Shown one piece after another: positions 31,730-43,275 of a stretch of DNA of 64,000 bases. The notes under the pieces are model-generated. The model was not told the origin of the DNA and did no database searches. It saw nothing but the letters and a program-made list of their open reading frames with translations. Source of the DNA: Schistocerca nitens. Its lineage: Eukaryota; Arthropoda; Insecta; Orthoptera; Acrididae. The translations under genes and the position numbers were made by a program. The stretch spans positions 348,512,650-348,576,649 of the forward strand of contig NC_064619.1 in the NCBI RefSeq assembly GCF_023898315.1. The letters run 5' to 3'. Position 1 is the first letter of the stretch; each line of letters starts with the position of its first letter.

Positions 31730-33723
31730 TCTGCCAAAGGTCATGTCAAAGAGGTCATAGGAATGGACAAAGGTTCAGGGAACTCACTTGCCCTTCGAGT
31801 GGGGAACTCCTCCTACTGGACGAAGAATCAGCAATGATCAACGGCACGAAGATGTAGAAGGCAATGGAAACCAAAGCGTGTATTCACAGACATGTTTCCC
31901 GTAACTGAAAAAGTCTCATGGTGATCCCTCCATTCGCAAAAGTTTCCGGGATAGTCCCCCATTCGGATCCCCGAGAGGGGACTGCCAAAGGGAAAGCGAT
32001 TATGAGAAAAAGAATGAATAACCAACAAAAGGATAACGTTCTACGAGTCGGGGCGTGGAGTGTCAGTGCTTGAACGTGATAGGGAAACTAGAAAATCCGA
32101 AAAGAGAAATGCAGAAGCTCAATCTAATGATAGTAGGGTCAGTGAAGTAAAATGGAAAGAAGACGAAGATTACTGGTGAGTATAGGGTAGTAACAGCACC
32201 AGAAAATAGTATAATGGGAGTAGGACTAGTTATAAATATGAAGGCATGGCAGAGAGAGTGTTACTGTTAGCAGTTCAGTGATAGGGTTCTTATCAGAATC
32301 GACAGCAAACCGATAACGGTAGTTCAGGTCTAGATGCCAACATCACAAGCTGAAGATGGAGAGATGGAAAAAGTGTATGAGGATATTGAAAGGATAATGC
32401 AGTATGTAAAGGGAGATGAAAGTCTAATAGTCATGGGGGACGGAATGCAGTTGTAGGGGAAGGAGTAGAAGAAAAGGTTACAAGAGAATACGGGCTTTTG
32501 ACAAGGAATGAGAGAGGAGAAAGACTGAGTACTCAAACAAAATTCAGTTAGTAATAGCGAATTCTCTGCTCAATAATCACAAGAGGATGACGTATTCTTG
32601 GAAAAGTCTGGGTGATACAGAAAGATTTCAGTTAGATTACGTCTTGGTCAGACAGATTACGAAATCAGATACTGGACTGTAAGGCGTACCCACGAGCAGA
32701 TCACAATGTAGTAGCGATCAATAGTAGGCTGAATTTTAAGAGATTACTCAGGAAGAATCAACACAAACAAGTGGGATATGGAAGCAATAAAAAATGACGA
32801 GATATGCTTGAAGTTCTCTAAGACTATACGTACAGCAATAAGGGACAGCTGCGTAAGTCGTGCAGTTGAAGAGGAATGGATATATCTAAAAAGAGCAATC
32901 ACAGAAGTTGGAAAGAAAAACGTACGTACAAAGAAGGTAACTGCGAAGAAACCATGGGTAACAGAAACATACTTCAGTTAATCGAAGAAGTTCAGGGTAA
33001 TTAAAAAAGAAAAAGCCTTCAGCAGAAGTCCCTCACGACGAAGTAAACAGGAAGTGCAGGGAAGCTAAGACAAAATGGCTGCGTGAAGAAATTGAAAAAG
33101 AGATAATTGTCATGACTGACTCAGCACATAGGATTATAGATAAGAAATTCTACTACTTAGGCAGCAAAACAACCAATGACAGACAGAGCAAGGAGGACAT
33201 CGAAAGCAGAATAGCACTGGCAAAACGGGCGTTGCTGGCCAAGAGAAGTGTACTAGTGTCAAACATAGGCCTTTAATTTCAGGATGAAATTTCTAATAAT
33301 GTGCTTTGGGAGGACATAATTGCATGGGACTGAAATAAGGACTGTGGAAAAACCGGAGCAGAAGAGAATCGAGGCATTTGAGATTTGTTGTTACAACCGA
33401 TTTTTGAAAATTATCTGGACTAATAAGGTAATGAGTGAGGAGGTTCTGCGCAGTATCGTAGAGGAAAGAAATATATGGGAAACACTGACAAGGACAAGGT
33501 CCAGGAAGATAAGATATTTGTTAAGACGTGAGGGAATGACTTCCATAGTATCAGAGGGAGCTGTAGAAGTTAGGAACTGTAGAGGAAGACAGTGATTGGA
33601 ATACAGCCAGCAAATAAATGACGGCATATGTTGCAAGTGCTACTCTGAGATGAAGAGGTTGGTACAGGAGAGGAATCTTTGGCGGGCCGCATCAAACAAG
33701 TCAGAAGACTCATGACTCAAAAC
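31730..33723 (+). mobile_element. Non-LTR retrotransposon with internal deletion of the RT core
   Basis: Same family as 18.3-21.3 kb. The 5' leader includes ATAGTCCCCCATTCGGATCC near 31,951, which I associate with this family. Endonuclease traces follow: NVLRVGAWSVS near 32,036, SEVKWKEDEDYW, VVQV-MPTSQAED, ESLIVMGD, NERGERL, FQLDYVLVRQ. A linker (AVEEEWIYLKRAITEVGKK near 32,860) is in frame for 67 codons. Near 33,115-33,145 it jumps directly to the post-RT thumb (FYYLGSKTTNDRQSKEDIESRIALAKRALL), so the whole RT palm is missing. The C-terminus GTEIRTVEKPEQKRIEAFE and the 3' end GCGGGCCGCATCAAACAAGTCAG with GAAGACTCATGACTC are retained. Confidence 0.8.
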
Positions 33724-35459
33724 ACTCAAACAGAAACTGCAGCATAAGCCGATGTAGAAATTGACAGTTCACTACCTCGGTCTCTTTAGATCATTAAGTT
33801 AGTTTCAAAAATTATTTGTTTCCATTTCATTTATGCACTCATTTAGTGTATTGTCCTTTATTTGCTTGTAGTTACAATTTTTGTATTGTTTATTAATTAA
33901 TTAGCATGTAAGATCTCCTATGACATCTGATCAATGAGTTTGGGTTTTGTAGTTATCTGTCCAGCATTTGCTCTTTCCTAATTTACCGCAAATTTGTGAC
34001 GGAGTCTAATCCTCACATGTTTCACATATAGAAATTAACTTCGTGGATAGGAATATGCCAACTACTCGGAGGAAACCTCTTATGTTTATGATAAAACTGG
34101 TTGATATAACAACTGAAAATTGCTGTTTTTAATAGCTTGTAGCACCACAGCATAGTTATGAGTTGGAACATGAAAACTGTATTTTTGGGTTCAGAAGTAG
34201 TTGTACATGTATAGGAGACACAATTCTTCTTAGAATTCATGTTTGAAAGTAGCGGAGTTCTTCCGTTGATATTGTGTGCATTGTCTGTGGGGCTTATGCT
34301 CGGTCTGTTACACCATTCAGAGGGAGGAGGCGATAGTGATGCCACAGAAGTTGATTTATGATCCGATAGTGGATCTTGGTGCGGTTCTTTGCGTGATTTG
34401 GATCATGCCACATATGCCGATGGGGTATCTCGCGTGATGAACATGGGTTGTCCAAGAGAGAGGTGTGTTGACTTTATAGTATGGTTATTTTTCTCGCTTT
34501 GGTTCGATTAGGGTTATCGCCATTGGGGCGATGTATTCTCATTGGTGGTTTTAGAGTGTGGTTACACTTATAGATAAATGCCTATGGTGCCATATTTTTC
34601 GTTGGTGGTACTTTTTCGTCTGTGGTTATCGCTAATAGATTATCGCCAGTAGTGTGATGTTTGCCTTGTGTTACTTCGACTGCGCATCGCCAGGCCCAGC
34701 TCTGTGTATTATGCGGTGTGAACAAGTAGAGTGCGAGTTACGACAGTACATTCTTAGGTGAATATGAAGGAAATGGTGAATGGGACCAGACAAACAAGAA
34801 GTTAATCAGAAATCTTTATGCATTACAAATTTAGAAAAAATCTGGTATTTTATGTCTTCGCAGAATTGTTAATCAATGATACCTGTTTATCGATTTTGGA
34901 GAGTTATTGGTCAGTTTCAGCACCAGATATCCGCCTTAGCGTCACCATCCAGTACGTTGGCATCAGGAGAAGTATCAAACTCAAGATTTACGTAAAGTAG
35001 GAAGTTCAGAGGAACCTAGAGTTGTTAATGGGAAGAATAATTAGGAGTGTCGAATGGTATGAGATTGCATGAAGTATGAATGTATTGACTCTGCCAGATT
35101 AGCGCATTGGGGTGCATTAGTGGTGTTGGGAAACTAAAATAAGTAGACATGCACAACAGCAACACGGCTTCACAACTATAAAATGATTAATTTATGTCTT
35201 TTAGATAAGTAAGTAATTATCAATGGTAGTGCGAATGTTTTTATGATGGATCCTCGGTAGTAACATTGTTTAACTGAAAGAAAACAGCAACGCACATTCT
35301 TGCATTAATCATAATGTAAAGTTTAGGCTAAAAACTTCATATTTTTGTTATGTTTTTCTGTGTATGTGTTATTGTAAACATTCTTTGTCCATACAAAGCA
35401 CTAAAATATGCGCTACGGTTTATGAACAGCTCTACGCCATTCCAAACAGAGGGTGAGAA
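33724..35459. other. No recognisable gene
   Basis: Anonymous sequence between two plus-strand non-LTR elements. I could support no feature here. Confidence 0.4.
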
Positions 35460-36134
35460 GCATACTCAGGCTAGATGTGGTGGTGGGCTTCCGGGTTCCG
35501 CTTAATAGGTCAGGAGTCCACTACACACAGGAGGCGGCTACATGGGTAGCGGGCGCTGTCTGGAAGGGACTGGGCGGTTTCTTAGGTTAGAGGACCTCAG
35601 GGAAACACAGAAAGGACGTCTGTCTAGGAGGGGGCAGGTAAAACACAGTAAGTTAGTTGTAGAAACGATCGGTATTGTAGCTGAAAGTTGTCGTAGCTGT
35701 GTTGGGAAAGAACCAAAGCTCCAAGCCCTAATACAAACCACTGAAGCTCAAATAGTAATAGATACAGAAACCTGGCTAAAGCCGGAAATAAGTTCAGCAG
35801 AATTTTTTTCAAACTAACAGTGATCAGAAAGGATAGATTAAATACAGTTGGGGGTGGAGTATTTAGAAGTAGTTTACCTTGTAGTCAAATTGAAGTAGAT
35901 ATACTTGCGAAATACTTTGGGTTGAAGTTGTACTTGGCAATCGGACTAAACTATCATTTGGGTCGTTTTACTGAATCCTCGACTCAGAAGATATAGTTCC
36001 TGAACAGTTCAAAGGAAGCTTAGGTCTCATTTCAAATAGGTACCCCACTCATACAGTTATAGTCGGTGATGACTTTAATCTACCCTCGATATGCTGGAAT
36101 AATTATACGTATAAAGCCGCCGGCAAGAATAAAA

Positions 36135-36326
36135 AAAATGGCTCTGAGCACCATGGGACTTAACATCTGTGGTCATTAGTCCCCTAGAACTTAGAACTAG
36201 TTAAATCTAACTAATCTAAGGACATCACATACATCCATGCCCGAGGCAGGATTCGAACCTGCGATCGTAGCGGTCGCGCGGTTCCAGTCTGTAGCACCCA
36301 GAACCGCTCGGCCGCTCAGGCCGGCC
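36135..36326 (-). mobile_element. SINE type A
   Basis: Minus-strand copy with head GCCGGCCTGAGCGGCCGAGCGG and B box GGTTCGAATCC. Target-site duplication AAGAATAAAA / AGGAATAAAA at 36,125-36,134 and 36,327-36,336, one mismatch. Inserted in the endonuclease region of the host non-LTR. Confidence 0.92.
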
Positions 36327-36573
36327 AGGAATAAAACGTCATCCGAAATTGTACTGAATGCTTTCTCAGAAAATTATATTGAATAATTAGCTCATGAGCC
36401 CACTCCAAGAGTAAATGGTTGCGAAAGCATACTTGACATCTTAGCAACAAACAATCCTGGACAAATAGTGAGTATCGTGAAGAAGACAGGGATTAGCGAC
36501 CCACAAGGCAGTACCTGCTAGGCTGAATACCGTAACTCCTACAACTATCAAAAAGAAACGCAAAGTATATCTA

Positions 36574-36600
36574 CACTCCTGGAAATGGAAAAAAGAACAC
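36574..36600. repeat. Tc1 terminal inverted repeat, left end of copy 2
   Basis: CACTCCTGGAAATGG followed by AAAAAGAACAC, preceded by TA. Equivalent to the right end of copy 1. Confidence 0.93.
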
Positions 36601-36817
36601 ATTGACACCGGTATGTCAGACCCACCATACTTGCTCCGGTCACTGCGAGAGGGCTGTACAAGCAATGATCACACGCACGGCACAGCGGACACACCAGGAA
36701 CCGCGGTGTTGGCCGTCGAATGGCGCTAGCTGCGCAGCATTTGTGCACCGCCGCCGTCAGTGTCAGCCAGTTTGCCGTGGCATACGGAGCTCCATCGCAG
36801 TCTTTAACACTGGTAGC

Positions 36818-37840
36818 ATGCCGCGACAGCGTGGACGTGAACCGTATGTGCAGTTGACGGACTTTGAGCGAGGGCGTATAGTGGGCATGCGGGAGGCCGG
36901 GTGGACGTACCGCCGAATTGCTCAACACGTGGGGCATGAGGTCTCCACAGTACATCGATGTTGTCGCCAGTGGTCGGCGGAAGGTGCACGTGCCCGTCGA
37001 CCTGGGACCGGACCGCAGCGACGCACGGATGCACGCCAAGACCGTAGGATCATACGCAGTGCCGTAGGGGACCGCACCGCCACTTCCCAGCAAATTAGGG
37101 ACACTGTTGCTCCTGGGGTATCGGCGAGGACCATTCGCAACCGTCTCCATGAAGCTGGGCTACGGTCCCGCACACCGTTAGGCCGTCTTCCGCTCACGCC
37201 CCAACATCGTGCAGCCCGCCTCCAGTGGTGTCGCGACAGGCGTGAATGGAGGGACGAATGGAGACGTGTCGTCTTCAGCGATGAGAGTCGCTTCTGCCTT
37301 GGTGCCAATGATGGTCGTATGCGTGTTTGGCGCCGTGCAGGTGAGCGCCACAATCAGGACTGCATACGACCGAGGCACAGATGGCCAACACCCGGCATCA
37401 TGGTGTGGGGAGCGATCTCCTACTCTGCCCGTACACCACTGGTGATCGTCGAGGGGACACTGAATGGTGCACGGTACATCCAAACCGTCATCGAACCCAT
37501 CGTTCTACCATTCCTAGACCGGCAAGGGAACTTGCTGTTCCAACAGGACAATGCACGTCCGCATGTATCCCGTGCCACCCAACGTGCTCTAGAAGGTGTA
37601 AGTCAACTACCCTGGCAAGCAAGATCTCCAAATATGTCCCCCATTGAGCATGTTTGGGACTGGATGAAGCGTCGTCTCACGCGGTCTGCACGTCCAGCAC
37701 GAACGCTGGTCCAACTGAGGCGCCAGGTGGAAATGGCATGGCAAGCCGTTCCACAGGACTACATCCAGCATCTCTACGATCGTCTCCATGGGAGAATAGC
37801 AGCCTGCATTGCTGCGAAAGGTGGATATACACTGTACTAG
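36818..37840 (+). CDS. Tc1-like transposase, 340 aa, open frame (copy 2)
   Basis: Same role and architecture as the transposase at 14,030-15,052. The start is the ATG at 36,818 (PRQRGREPYVQL); the frame is open back to a TTG at 36,602 but that is not a likely start. Two helix-turn-helix units are followed by the triad Asp155 (VVFSDESRF), Asp244 (FQQDNARPH) and Glu277 (MSPIEHVWD), again with 32 residues between the last two. Changes from copy 1, numbered on the longer 412-codon frame, include H77R, R112H, L151I, K219E, TG260-261RW, TG275-276SA, S289G, P339Q, DLT344-346NMS and W361R. No stop. Whether either copy is active cannot be told from sequence. Confidence 0.93.
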   Translation: MPRQRGREPYVQLTDFERGRIVGMREAGWTYRRIAQHVGHEVSTVHRCCRQWSAEGARARRPGTGPQRRTDARQDRRIIRSAVGDRTATSQQIRDTVAPGVSARTIRNRLHEAGLRSRTPLGRLPLTPQHRAARLQWCRDRREWRDEWRRVVFSDESRFCLGANDGRMRVWRRAGERHNQDCIRPRHRWPTPGIMVWGAISYSARTPLVIVEGTLNGARYIQTVIEPIVLPFLDRQGNLLFQQDNARPHVSRATQRALEGVSQLPWQARSPNMSPIEHVWDWMKRRLTRSARPARTLVQLRRQVEMAWQAVPQDYIQHLYDRLHGRIAACIAAKGGYTLY

Positions 37841-37968
37841 TGCCGACATTGTGCATGCTCTGTTGCCTGTGTCTATGTGCCTGTGGTTCTGTCAGTGTGA
37901 TCATGTGATGTATCTGACCCCAGGAATGTGTCAATAAAGTTTCCCCTTCCTGGGACAATGAATTCACG

Positions 37969-37995
37969 GTGTTCTTATTTCAATTTCCAGGAGTG
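37969..37995. repeat. Tc1 terminal inverted repeat, right end of copy 2
   Basis: GTGTTCTTATTTCAATTTCC then AGGAGTG, followed by TA. Equivalent to the left end of copy 1. Confidence 0.93.
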
Positions 37996-39848
37996 TATTT
38001 TAAAAAAATCTGATAAAAATGCGGTTTACACTGTTTTAAGAGACAGTTTTCACTCCTTCCGATCTGATAATGTAAGCGTAGAAAAGTTGTGGAATGATTT
38101 CAGATAGCATCGACAGAAATTGAGAGATATATACAACATAAATTAATAAGTCATGGTACTGATCCCCCGTGGTACACAGGGTTAGATTGCTGTTGCAGAA
38201 GCAGCGAAAAAAGCATGCCAAATTCAAAAGAAGGCAAAATCCCCAAGACAGGAAAAGTTTTCCAGAAGTTCGAAATACAGAGCGTACTTCAGTGCGAGAT
38301 GCTTTCAATAATTTCCACAAGGAAACTCTGTCTCGAAATCTGGAAGAAAACCCAAAGAGACTCTGGTCATATATAAAGCACACCAGTGGCAAGACGCAAT
38401 CAATACCTTCACTGAGCGATGACAACGATGAAGTCGCTGATGAGAGTGCCACTAATGCAGAGTTATTAAACACGATTTTCCTATACTCCATCATTAAAGA
38501 AGACAAGGTAAATGTTCCTGAATTCCAATCAAGAACAACTGCCAAGATGAGAAACATAGAAACAGATATCCTCGGTGTCACAAAGCAGCTTAAATCACTT
38601 AATATAAAGCAAGACTTCCGGACAAGATTATATACCAATCAGGTTCCTCTCAAAATATGCTGATACAATAGCTCCATATTTAGCAATTATATACAACCCC
38701 TCGCTCACAGAAAGATCCTTACTTGACTGGAAAATTGCTCATGTCACACCAATACCCAAAAAGGGAAGTAGGAGTAATCTGTTGAATAACAAGCCCCTAT
38801 CACTGACCTCGATTTGCTGTAGGGTTTTGGAACATAGTCTGTATTCGAATATTGTGAAGTACCTCGAAGAAAACGATTTATTGACACATGGTCATCACGG
38901 AGTCATAAAATACCGTTCTTGTGAAACAACTACTCCTTTATACTCATAAAATAATGAGTGCTATCGACAGGGGATATCAAATTGATTCCATACTTTTAGA
39001 TTTCCAGAAGGCTTCCGACACCGTTCCTCACAAGCGTCTTCTAACATGTCAGAAACGTCACAGTTCGTAGTAACGGACGGAAAGTAATCGAGTAAAATAG
39101 AAATAATATCCAGCGTTCCCCAAGGAAATGTTATAGGCCCTCTATTGTACCTGATCTATATTAACGAGATAGGAGACAATCTCAGCAGCCGCCTTAGATT
39201 GTTTGCAGATGATGCTGTCATTTACCGTGTTGTAGAGTCATCATATGCCCAAAACGAATAGAAATGTCAGTTAGATGTGGAAATTGACCCTAAATAAAGA
39301 AAAGTTTGAAGTTATTCACATGAGTACTAAAAGAATTTCGCAAAATTTAGATTTTGCGATAAGTCACACAAATCTGAAGGCTGTAAATTCAACTAAATAC
39401 CTAGGGATTCCAATTACAAATTCCCTAAATTGGAACTATCACATAGATAATGTTGTGTGTAGAGTCAACCAAAGACTGCGAATCACTGGCAGAACACTTA
39501 GAAGGTACCACAGGTCTACAAAAGAGACTGCTTACACCACTCCTGTCTGCCCTATTCTGGAGTATTGATGTGCGGTGTAGGATTCGTATCAGATGGGAGT
39601 GACGGATGACATCGAAAAAGCACAAAGAAGGGCAGCTCGTTTTGTACTATCGCGAAATAGGGGAGATAGTGCTACAGACATGATACGTGAATTGGAGTGG
39701 CTATCATTAAAACAAAGACATTTCATTGAGACGGGATCTCCTCATGAAATTTCTATCACCAATTTTCTCCTCCGATTGCGAAAACATTCTGTTGGCAACC
39801 ATCTACATAGGAGGAAAGGACCATCACGATAAAATAAGAGAAATCAGG

Positions 39849-40049
39849 CCGGCTGCTGCGACCGAGTGGTTCTAGGCGCTTCAGTCCGGAACCGCGTTGC
39901 TGCTATGGTCGCTGGTTCGAATCCTGCCTCGGAAATGGATGTGTGTGATGTCCTTAGGTTAGTTAGGTTTAAGTAGTTCTAAGTCTAGGGGACTGATAAC
40001 CTCAGATGTTAAGTCCCATAGTGCTTACAGCCATTTGAACCATTTTTTG
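39849..40049 (+). mobile_element. SINE type A
   Basis: CCGGCTGCTGCGACCGAGTGG head, B box GGTTCGAATCC, tail GCCATTTGAACC. Target-site duplication AGAGAAATCAGG at 39,837-39,848 and 40,050-40,061. It splits the C-terminus of the host non-LTR. Confidence 0.93.
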
Positions 40050-40206
40050 AGAGAAATCAGGGCTTTCACAGAAAAATTGCAGTGCTCGTTTTTCCTACGT
40101 GCCATTCGAGAGTGGAAAGGTAGTGAGACAGTTTGAAGATGGTTCATTGAACCCTCTGCCAGGCACTTTGTGAATAGCAGAGTAATCACGTAGATGTAGA
40201 TGTAGT

Positions 40207-41804
40207 ACTCGGTCATGGCTGCTGGCATGACGTCAAAGAAGTGTGACCAACCTGTGAGAGATTAGCTGATGTGACGTCACTGCATGGCCACTTCACGAGC
40301 TGTCAAATACAGGCGACCTTTCCCCCCACCCTGAGGCGACAGGACAGGCAGCCGGTGGATCTGATGACATTGTAGCAGCTAAAGGGTGACAGAGGTGCGA
40401 ACAGAGTTCCACTCGTCCCCTTCACTCATGACAAAGGAGAGTGGAAGTGATTCCATGGATGTCTCGCCTACTGACAGCAGGTAACGAAGGCTCGATCACG
40501 CGACCACCTGGGACCATCGCTGTTTGACTTAAGAGTCTCAAGGGACTTTATCTTAATGTAATACTGCTGCCAATCAGAAGGGAGGGATTAGAGACCGCCG
40601 GACCAAGCGACTGACACGTACGGAGACTTGCCACAGTACTGTTAACTGCTGCTGGAGGACTGTCTTCAACAAGGGCAACAGTCTGTCAACTGCTGCCCAT
40701 CTCTGGTCCGTCAATAGGTAAGATGCCTACCTGTTGCTGCCATAGACTGGAGACAGGTCCTGCCACAGCCACATCTGTCAACAGGGATGCTGTTAAGTGA
40801 AGGGGTAGCCCTTCTCTAACACCAACTCTCCCCCTACACCTGCCACGTCCAACTTGTTACACACTTCCTTAGGGTAGTGCTGTGTTTATTTGTGTGTCTA
40901 TGATGTTAAAGTAAAATTTTAGACTCCATAAAAAGCTTTGAGAAGTGAGCAGTAGGAGACCTAAAACATGTCTGTCTCTCTTTTTCTTAATTCTTGTTTT
41001 GTATGCCTTGCTATATTTATTATATTAGGTTAAATGTGATTATCTCACTTTTCTTTTTTACTATGGTGGTCATATGGGACAACACCATATTTAGATGTTT
41101 ACCGGTGTAGAACGTCACTCGCGTCACTCTCATCTAAAATTCTAGATTGAGAAAAGATCACACAAAAAAATACACTTATATGCAAGCCACTTTTGAGACA
41201 GGGTGATTTTTTATTTTGTCTTTGTCATTTGTGCAAAATCTAACTACGTTCCACATGTCATTTAACTGTTGTCTATTTTGTGTTGACATCAATTATTCCA
41301 TTGTACTGAAAGAACTAGATTTCCTGAATTCTTGGATAGAATTTGTCATGTTACTGTCTCTATTGAAAATTAAATTACTGTGTATGTTCAGGCAGGGCAA
41401 TAAAATTTCGGATGCAGGTAATACTCAGTTCTCAATGATATCGTATTGTGGTTACGGAAACTAATCATCTCTGACCTCAGATTCAGTATGAATGGATCAG
41501 TTAAATATCTGCATAACTTTTTAACTGTTCAATCATTGTATTTATGGTCAGTGGTGGACCTGAGGGTCCACAGGAACGATTCATCAGACCCATAGAATCA
41601 CAAAACTTTTGCACACATGCAATAATGAGCGTGTGTATCACTCCTGGTTGAATGAGGTCAAGAGATGGTTGGAAAAGTTGTCTTGGTCTGCCACATAATG
41701 TCTCAAAGACTCAGTTAAAGTATAATAATTTCTTCTGCTCTGTGTCACACTAAACGTTTTCTTGAACTGTGACACCCCCCATGGATAAATTATTGGATAA
41801 CGAG
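40207..41804. other. No recognisable gene
   Basis: Anonymous sequence. A plus-strand open stretch at 41,216-41,464 has no family features. No SINE or tandem repeat seen. Confidence 0.4.
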
Positions 41805-42674
41805 GGGTAGTGAGAGGTGACATGCAACTCTCACTTCAACAACATTGCCAGCCATATTAATGTACATATCTTAGGTCTTGATCTCGGTGTTCCCCAGTAC
41901 TGCATTTGGTATGTGTGATTTATGATGTGTTGTTATAACTGCATGTGTAATGAATAGAGAATTTGTACCTGAGGGGCTGTAATGGAGGCAATGGACAACA
42001 GGGAGAGATGGGGGCGTAAATTCTGAGTGCTGCGACCAGGTTGTTTAAGTGATTCTGGGAAGCAGCACTCAGTGGATCGTACCTACAGAGTGACCTCCGG
42101 CCATACCATTCTCCTCCTTCCTCTTACGGGTGGACAGGAAGGTGCCAGTTCGCAAAACATTTTAACTGGACGAGGCGGCAGTCCATCGCGAAGACAGCCA
42201 GTTGGCAGAAAGTGGCTCGAGGAAGCCATTTAAGAGAGACTGCTGTAGATTGAGCCTTTGTGCATGAGCCGTGGCGGGACTGGCGCTAGTAGTATCTCTG
42301 ACATGAGTACGATCCATTTCTTAGTGCAGAAGTTTGTCTTTGGGCTTGGGCTGGCCGCCAGTAGGGAGAGGACACAACGCTTTGAGAACGGGACGCGGCG
42401 GTGCGGGAGTCGGTGATTGGCTGGCGGACAGAAGAGAAGTCGGCGAGCCTGAGGCCGGGCGGCGGTTGCCACGTGGTTGTACTGGAGTCACCGGGAGTTG
42501 GCCGGCGCTATGCATTCTCCGGCAACCTCGTGAGCTGTGGATGTGCCTGCTTCCTTGGAGGGACACGTTATTATGGTGTTGCGAAGCTATGGTCTCACAT
42601 CTTCACAAAATCACCTCAGCATCAAGACACCCAGTTAAGTTCGCTAATTACTAAGAGCGCTTAGCTAACTGTGA
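41805..42674 (+). repeat. Unclassified dispersed repeat X, copy 2 (left part)
   Basis: Matches repeat X copy 1 from about 41,805 to 42,300 (shared GATTCTGGGAAGCAGCACTC, GTGGATCGTACCT and GGCAGTCCATCGCGA). The rest, to 42,674, is GC-richer and not seen in copy 1. It is interrupted at its right edge by a solo LTR and the 7.8-kb LTR element, and presumably resumes at 51,259. Confidence 0.6.
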
Positions 42675-42678
42675 CTGT

Positions 42679-43252
42679 TGAAACGTCCCCTTTCAACAAT
42701 TATACACAGGACTGTGCTTAACCTGACGCACAATATTTTTTTAGCGCAACGCAATCTGACTTTCAACACACAATGTTTTGTTAGCGCAACGCAATCTGAC
42801 ATTCAAAATTCTCTACAAGAGAATGGCCCTGACTAACATTAAACTATACCTTTCACAAATCACTTACCTCACAAAAATCTTCGCTGCTCAAGCTACTGCA
42901 ATACAGCGAGCGCCACTACTGCCAGCTAAATAAAAGATTCAAACTATGGAAGGCACTAACTACTGATAGGGATAGTTAGCAAATGAAAGATATTAATAGA
43001 GAACAAACAATGTATTTACCTTGATATCATGACAAATTACAAAACTCCGCCATCTCTCTCCCCACATCCACCACTGCTGGCAGCTCACCTCCAACTGCCC
43101 AGCGCTACGCGCTGTTCACAGCCAGCTGCCTAACACTACAATGGTTGAGTATTACAACAATGCAAAGCAGCCACAGACTGCACACGGCACAGCCGGTGAT
43201 TTTCATACTGAGGTGGCGTTACCAATAAAAAAACCTAAACAGCCTACTTACA
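42679..43252 (-). repeat. 3' LTR of the Gag-only element
   Basis: 574 bp. On the minus strand it begins TGTAAGTAGGCTGTTTAGG and ends GGGACGTTTCA. By eye identical to the 5' LTR at 49,937-50,510. A related, diverged LTR lies at 50,512-51,251. Confidence 0.93.
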
Positions 43253-43275
43253 TAGCCCCCATGCTCCCCACAAAA
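43253..43275 (-). promoter_or_regulatory. Polypurine tract
   Basis: The minus strand reads GTGGGGAGCATGGGGGCTA immediately before the 3' LTR. Such purine-rich tracts prime plus-strand DNA synthesis in LTR elements. Position and composition support it; the interrupting CAT and CT are departures from a pure tract. Confidence 0.65.

Larger units (their letters stand above)
36574..37995 (+). mobile_element. Tc1-like DNA transposon, full length, copy 2
   Basis: Exactly 1,422 bp, as copy 1, with TA at 36,572-36,573 and 37,996-37,997. Inverted repeats lie at 36,574-36,600 and 37,969-37,995. It sits inside the non-LTR element at 35.5-40.2 kb, whose coding sequence resumes on the far side, so the Tc1 is the younger of the two. 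It is oriented opposite to copy 1, 21 kb away. Confidence 0.95.
35460..40205 (+). mobile_element. Non-LTR retrotransposon carrying a Tc1 copy and two SINEs
   Basis: The endonuclease part (35.6-36.55 kb) reads AQIVIDTETWLKPEISS, TVGGGVFRSS, TVIVGDDFNLPSICWN and GCESILDILATNNPGQI. A SINE (36,135-36,326) and a Tc1 element (36,574-37,995) interrupt it. The linker resumes with VYTVLRDSFHSF and LEENPKRLWSYIKHTSGKT. RT blocks: IAHVTPIPKKGSRSNLLNNK, LTSICCRVLEH, SVPQGNVIGPLLYLIYINE and LRLFADDAVIYR near 39,195-39,235. The tail has AQRRAARFVLSRN, a SINE (39,849-40,049), then FFLRAIREWKG and the 3' end TAGATGTAGATGTAG near 40,190-40,206. Removing the three insertions leaves an element of about 2.9 kb with frameshifts. 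Confidence 0.85.
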
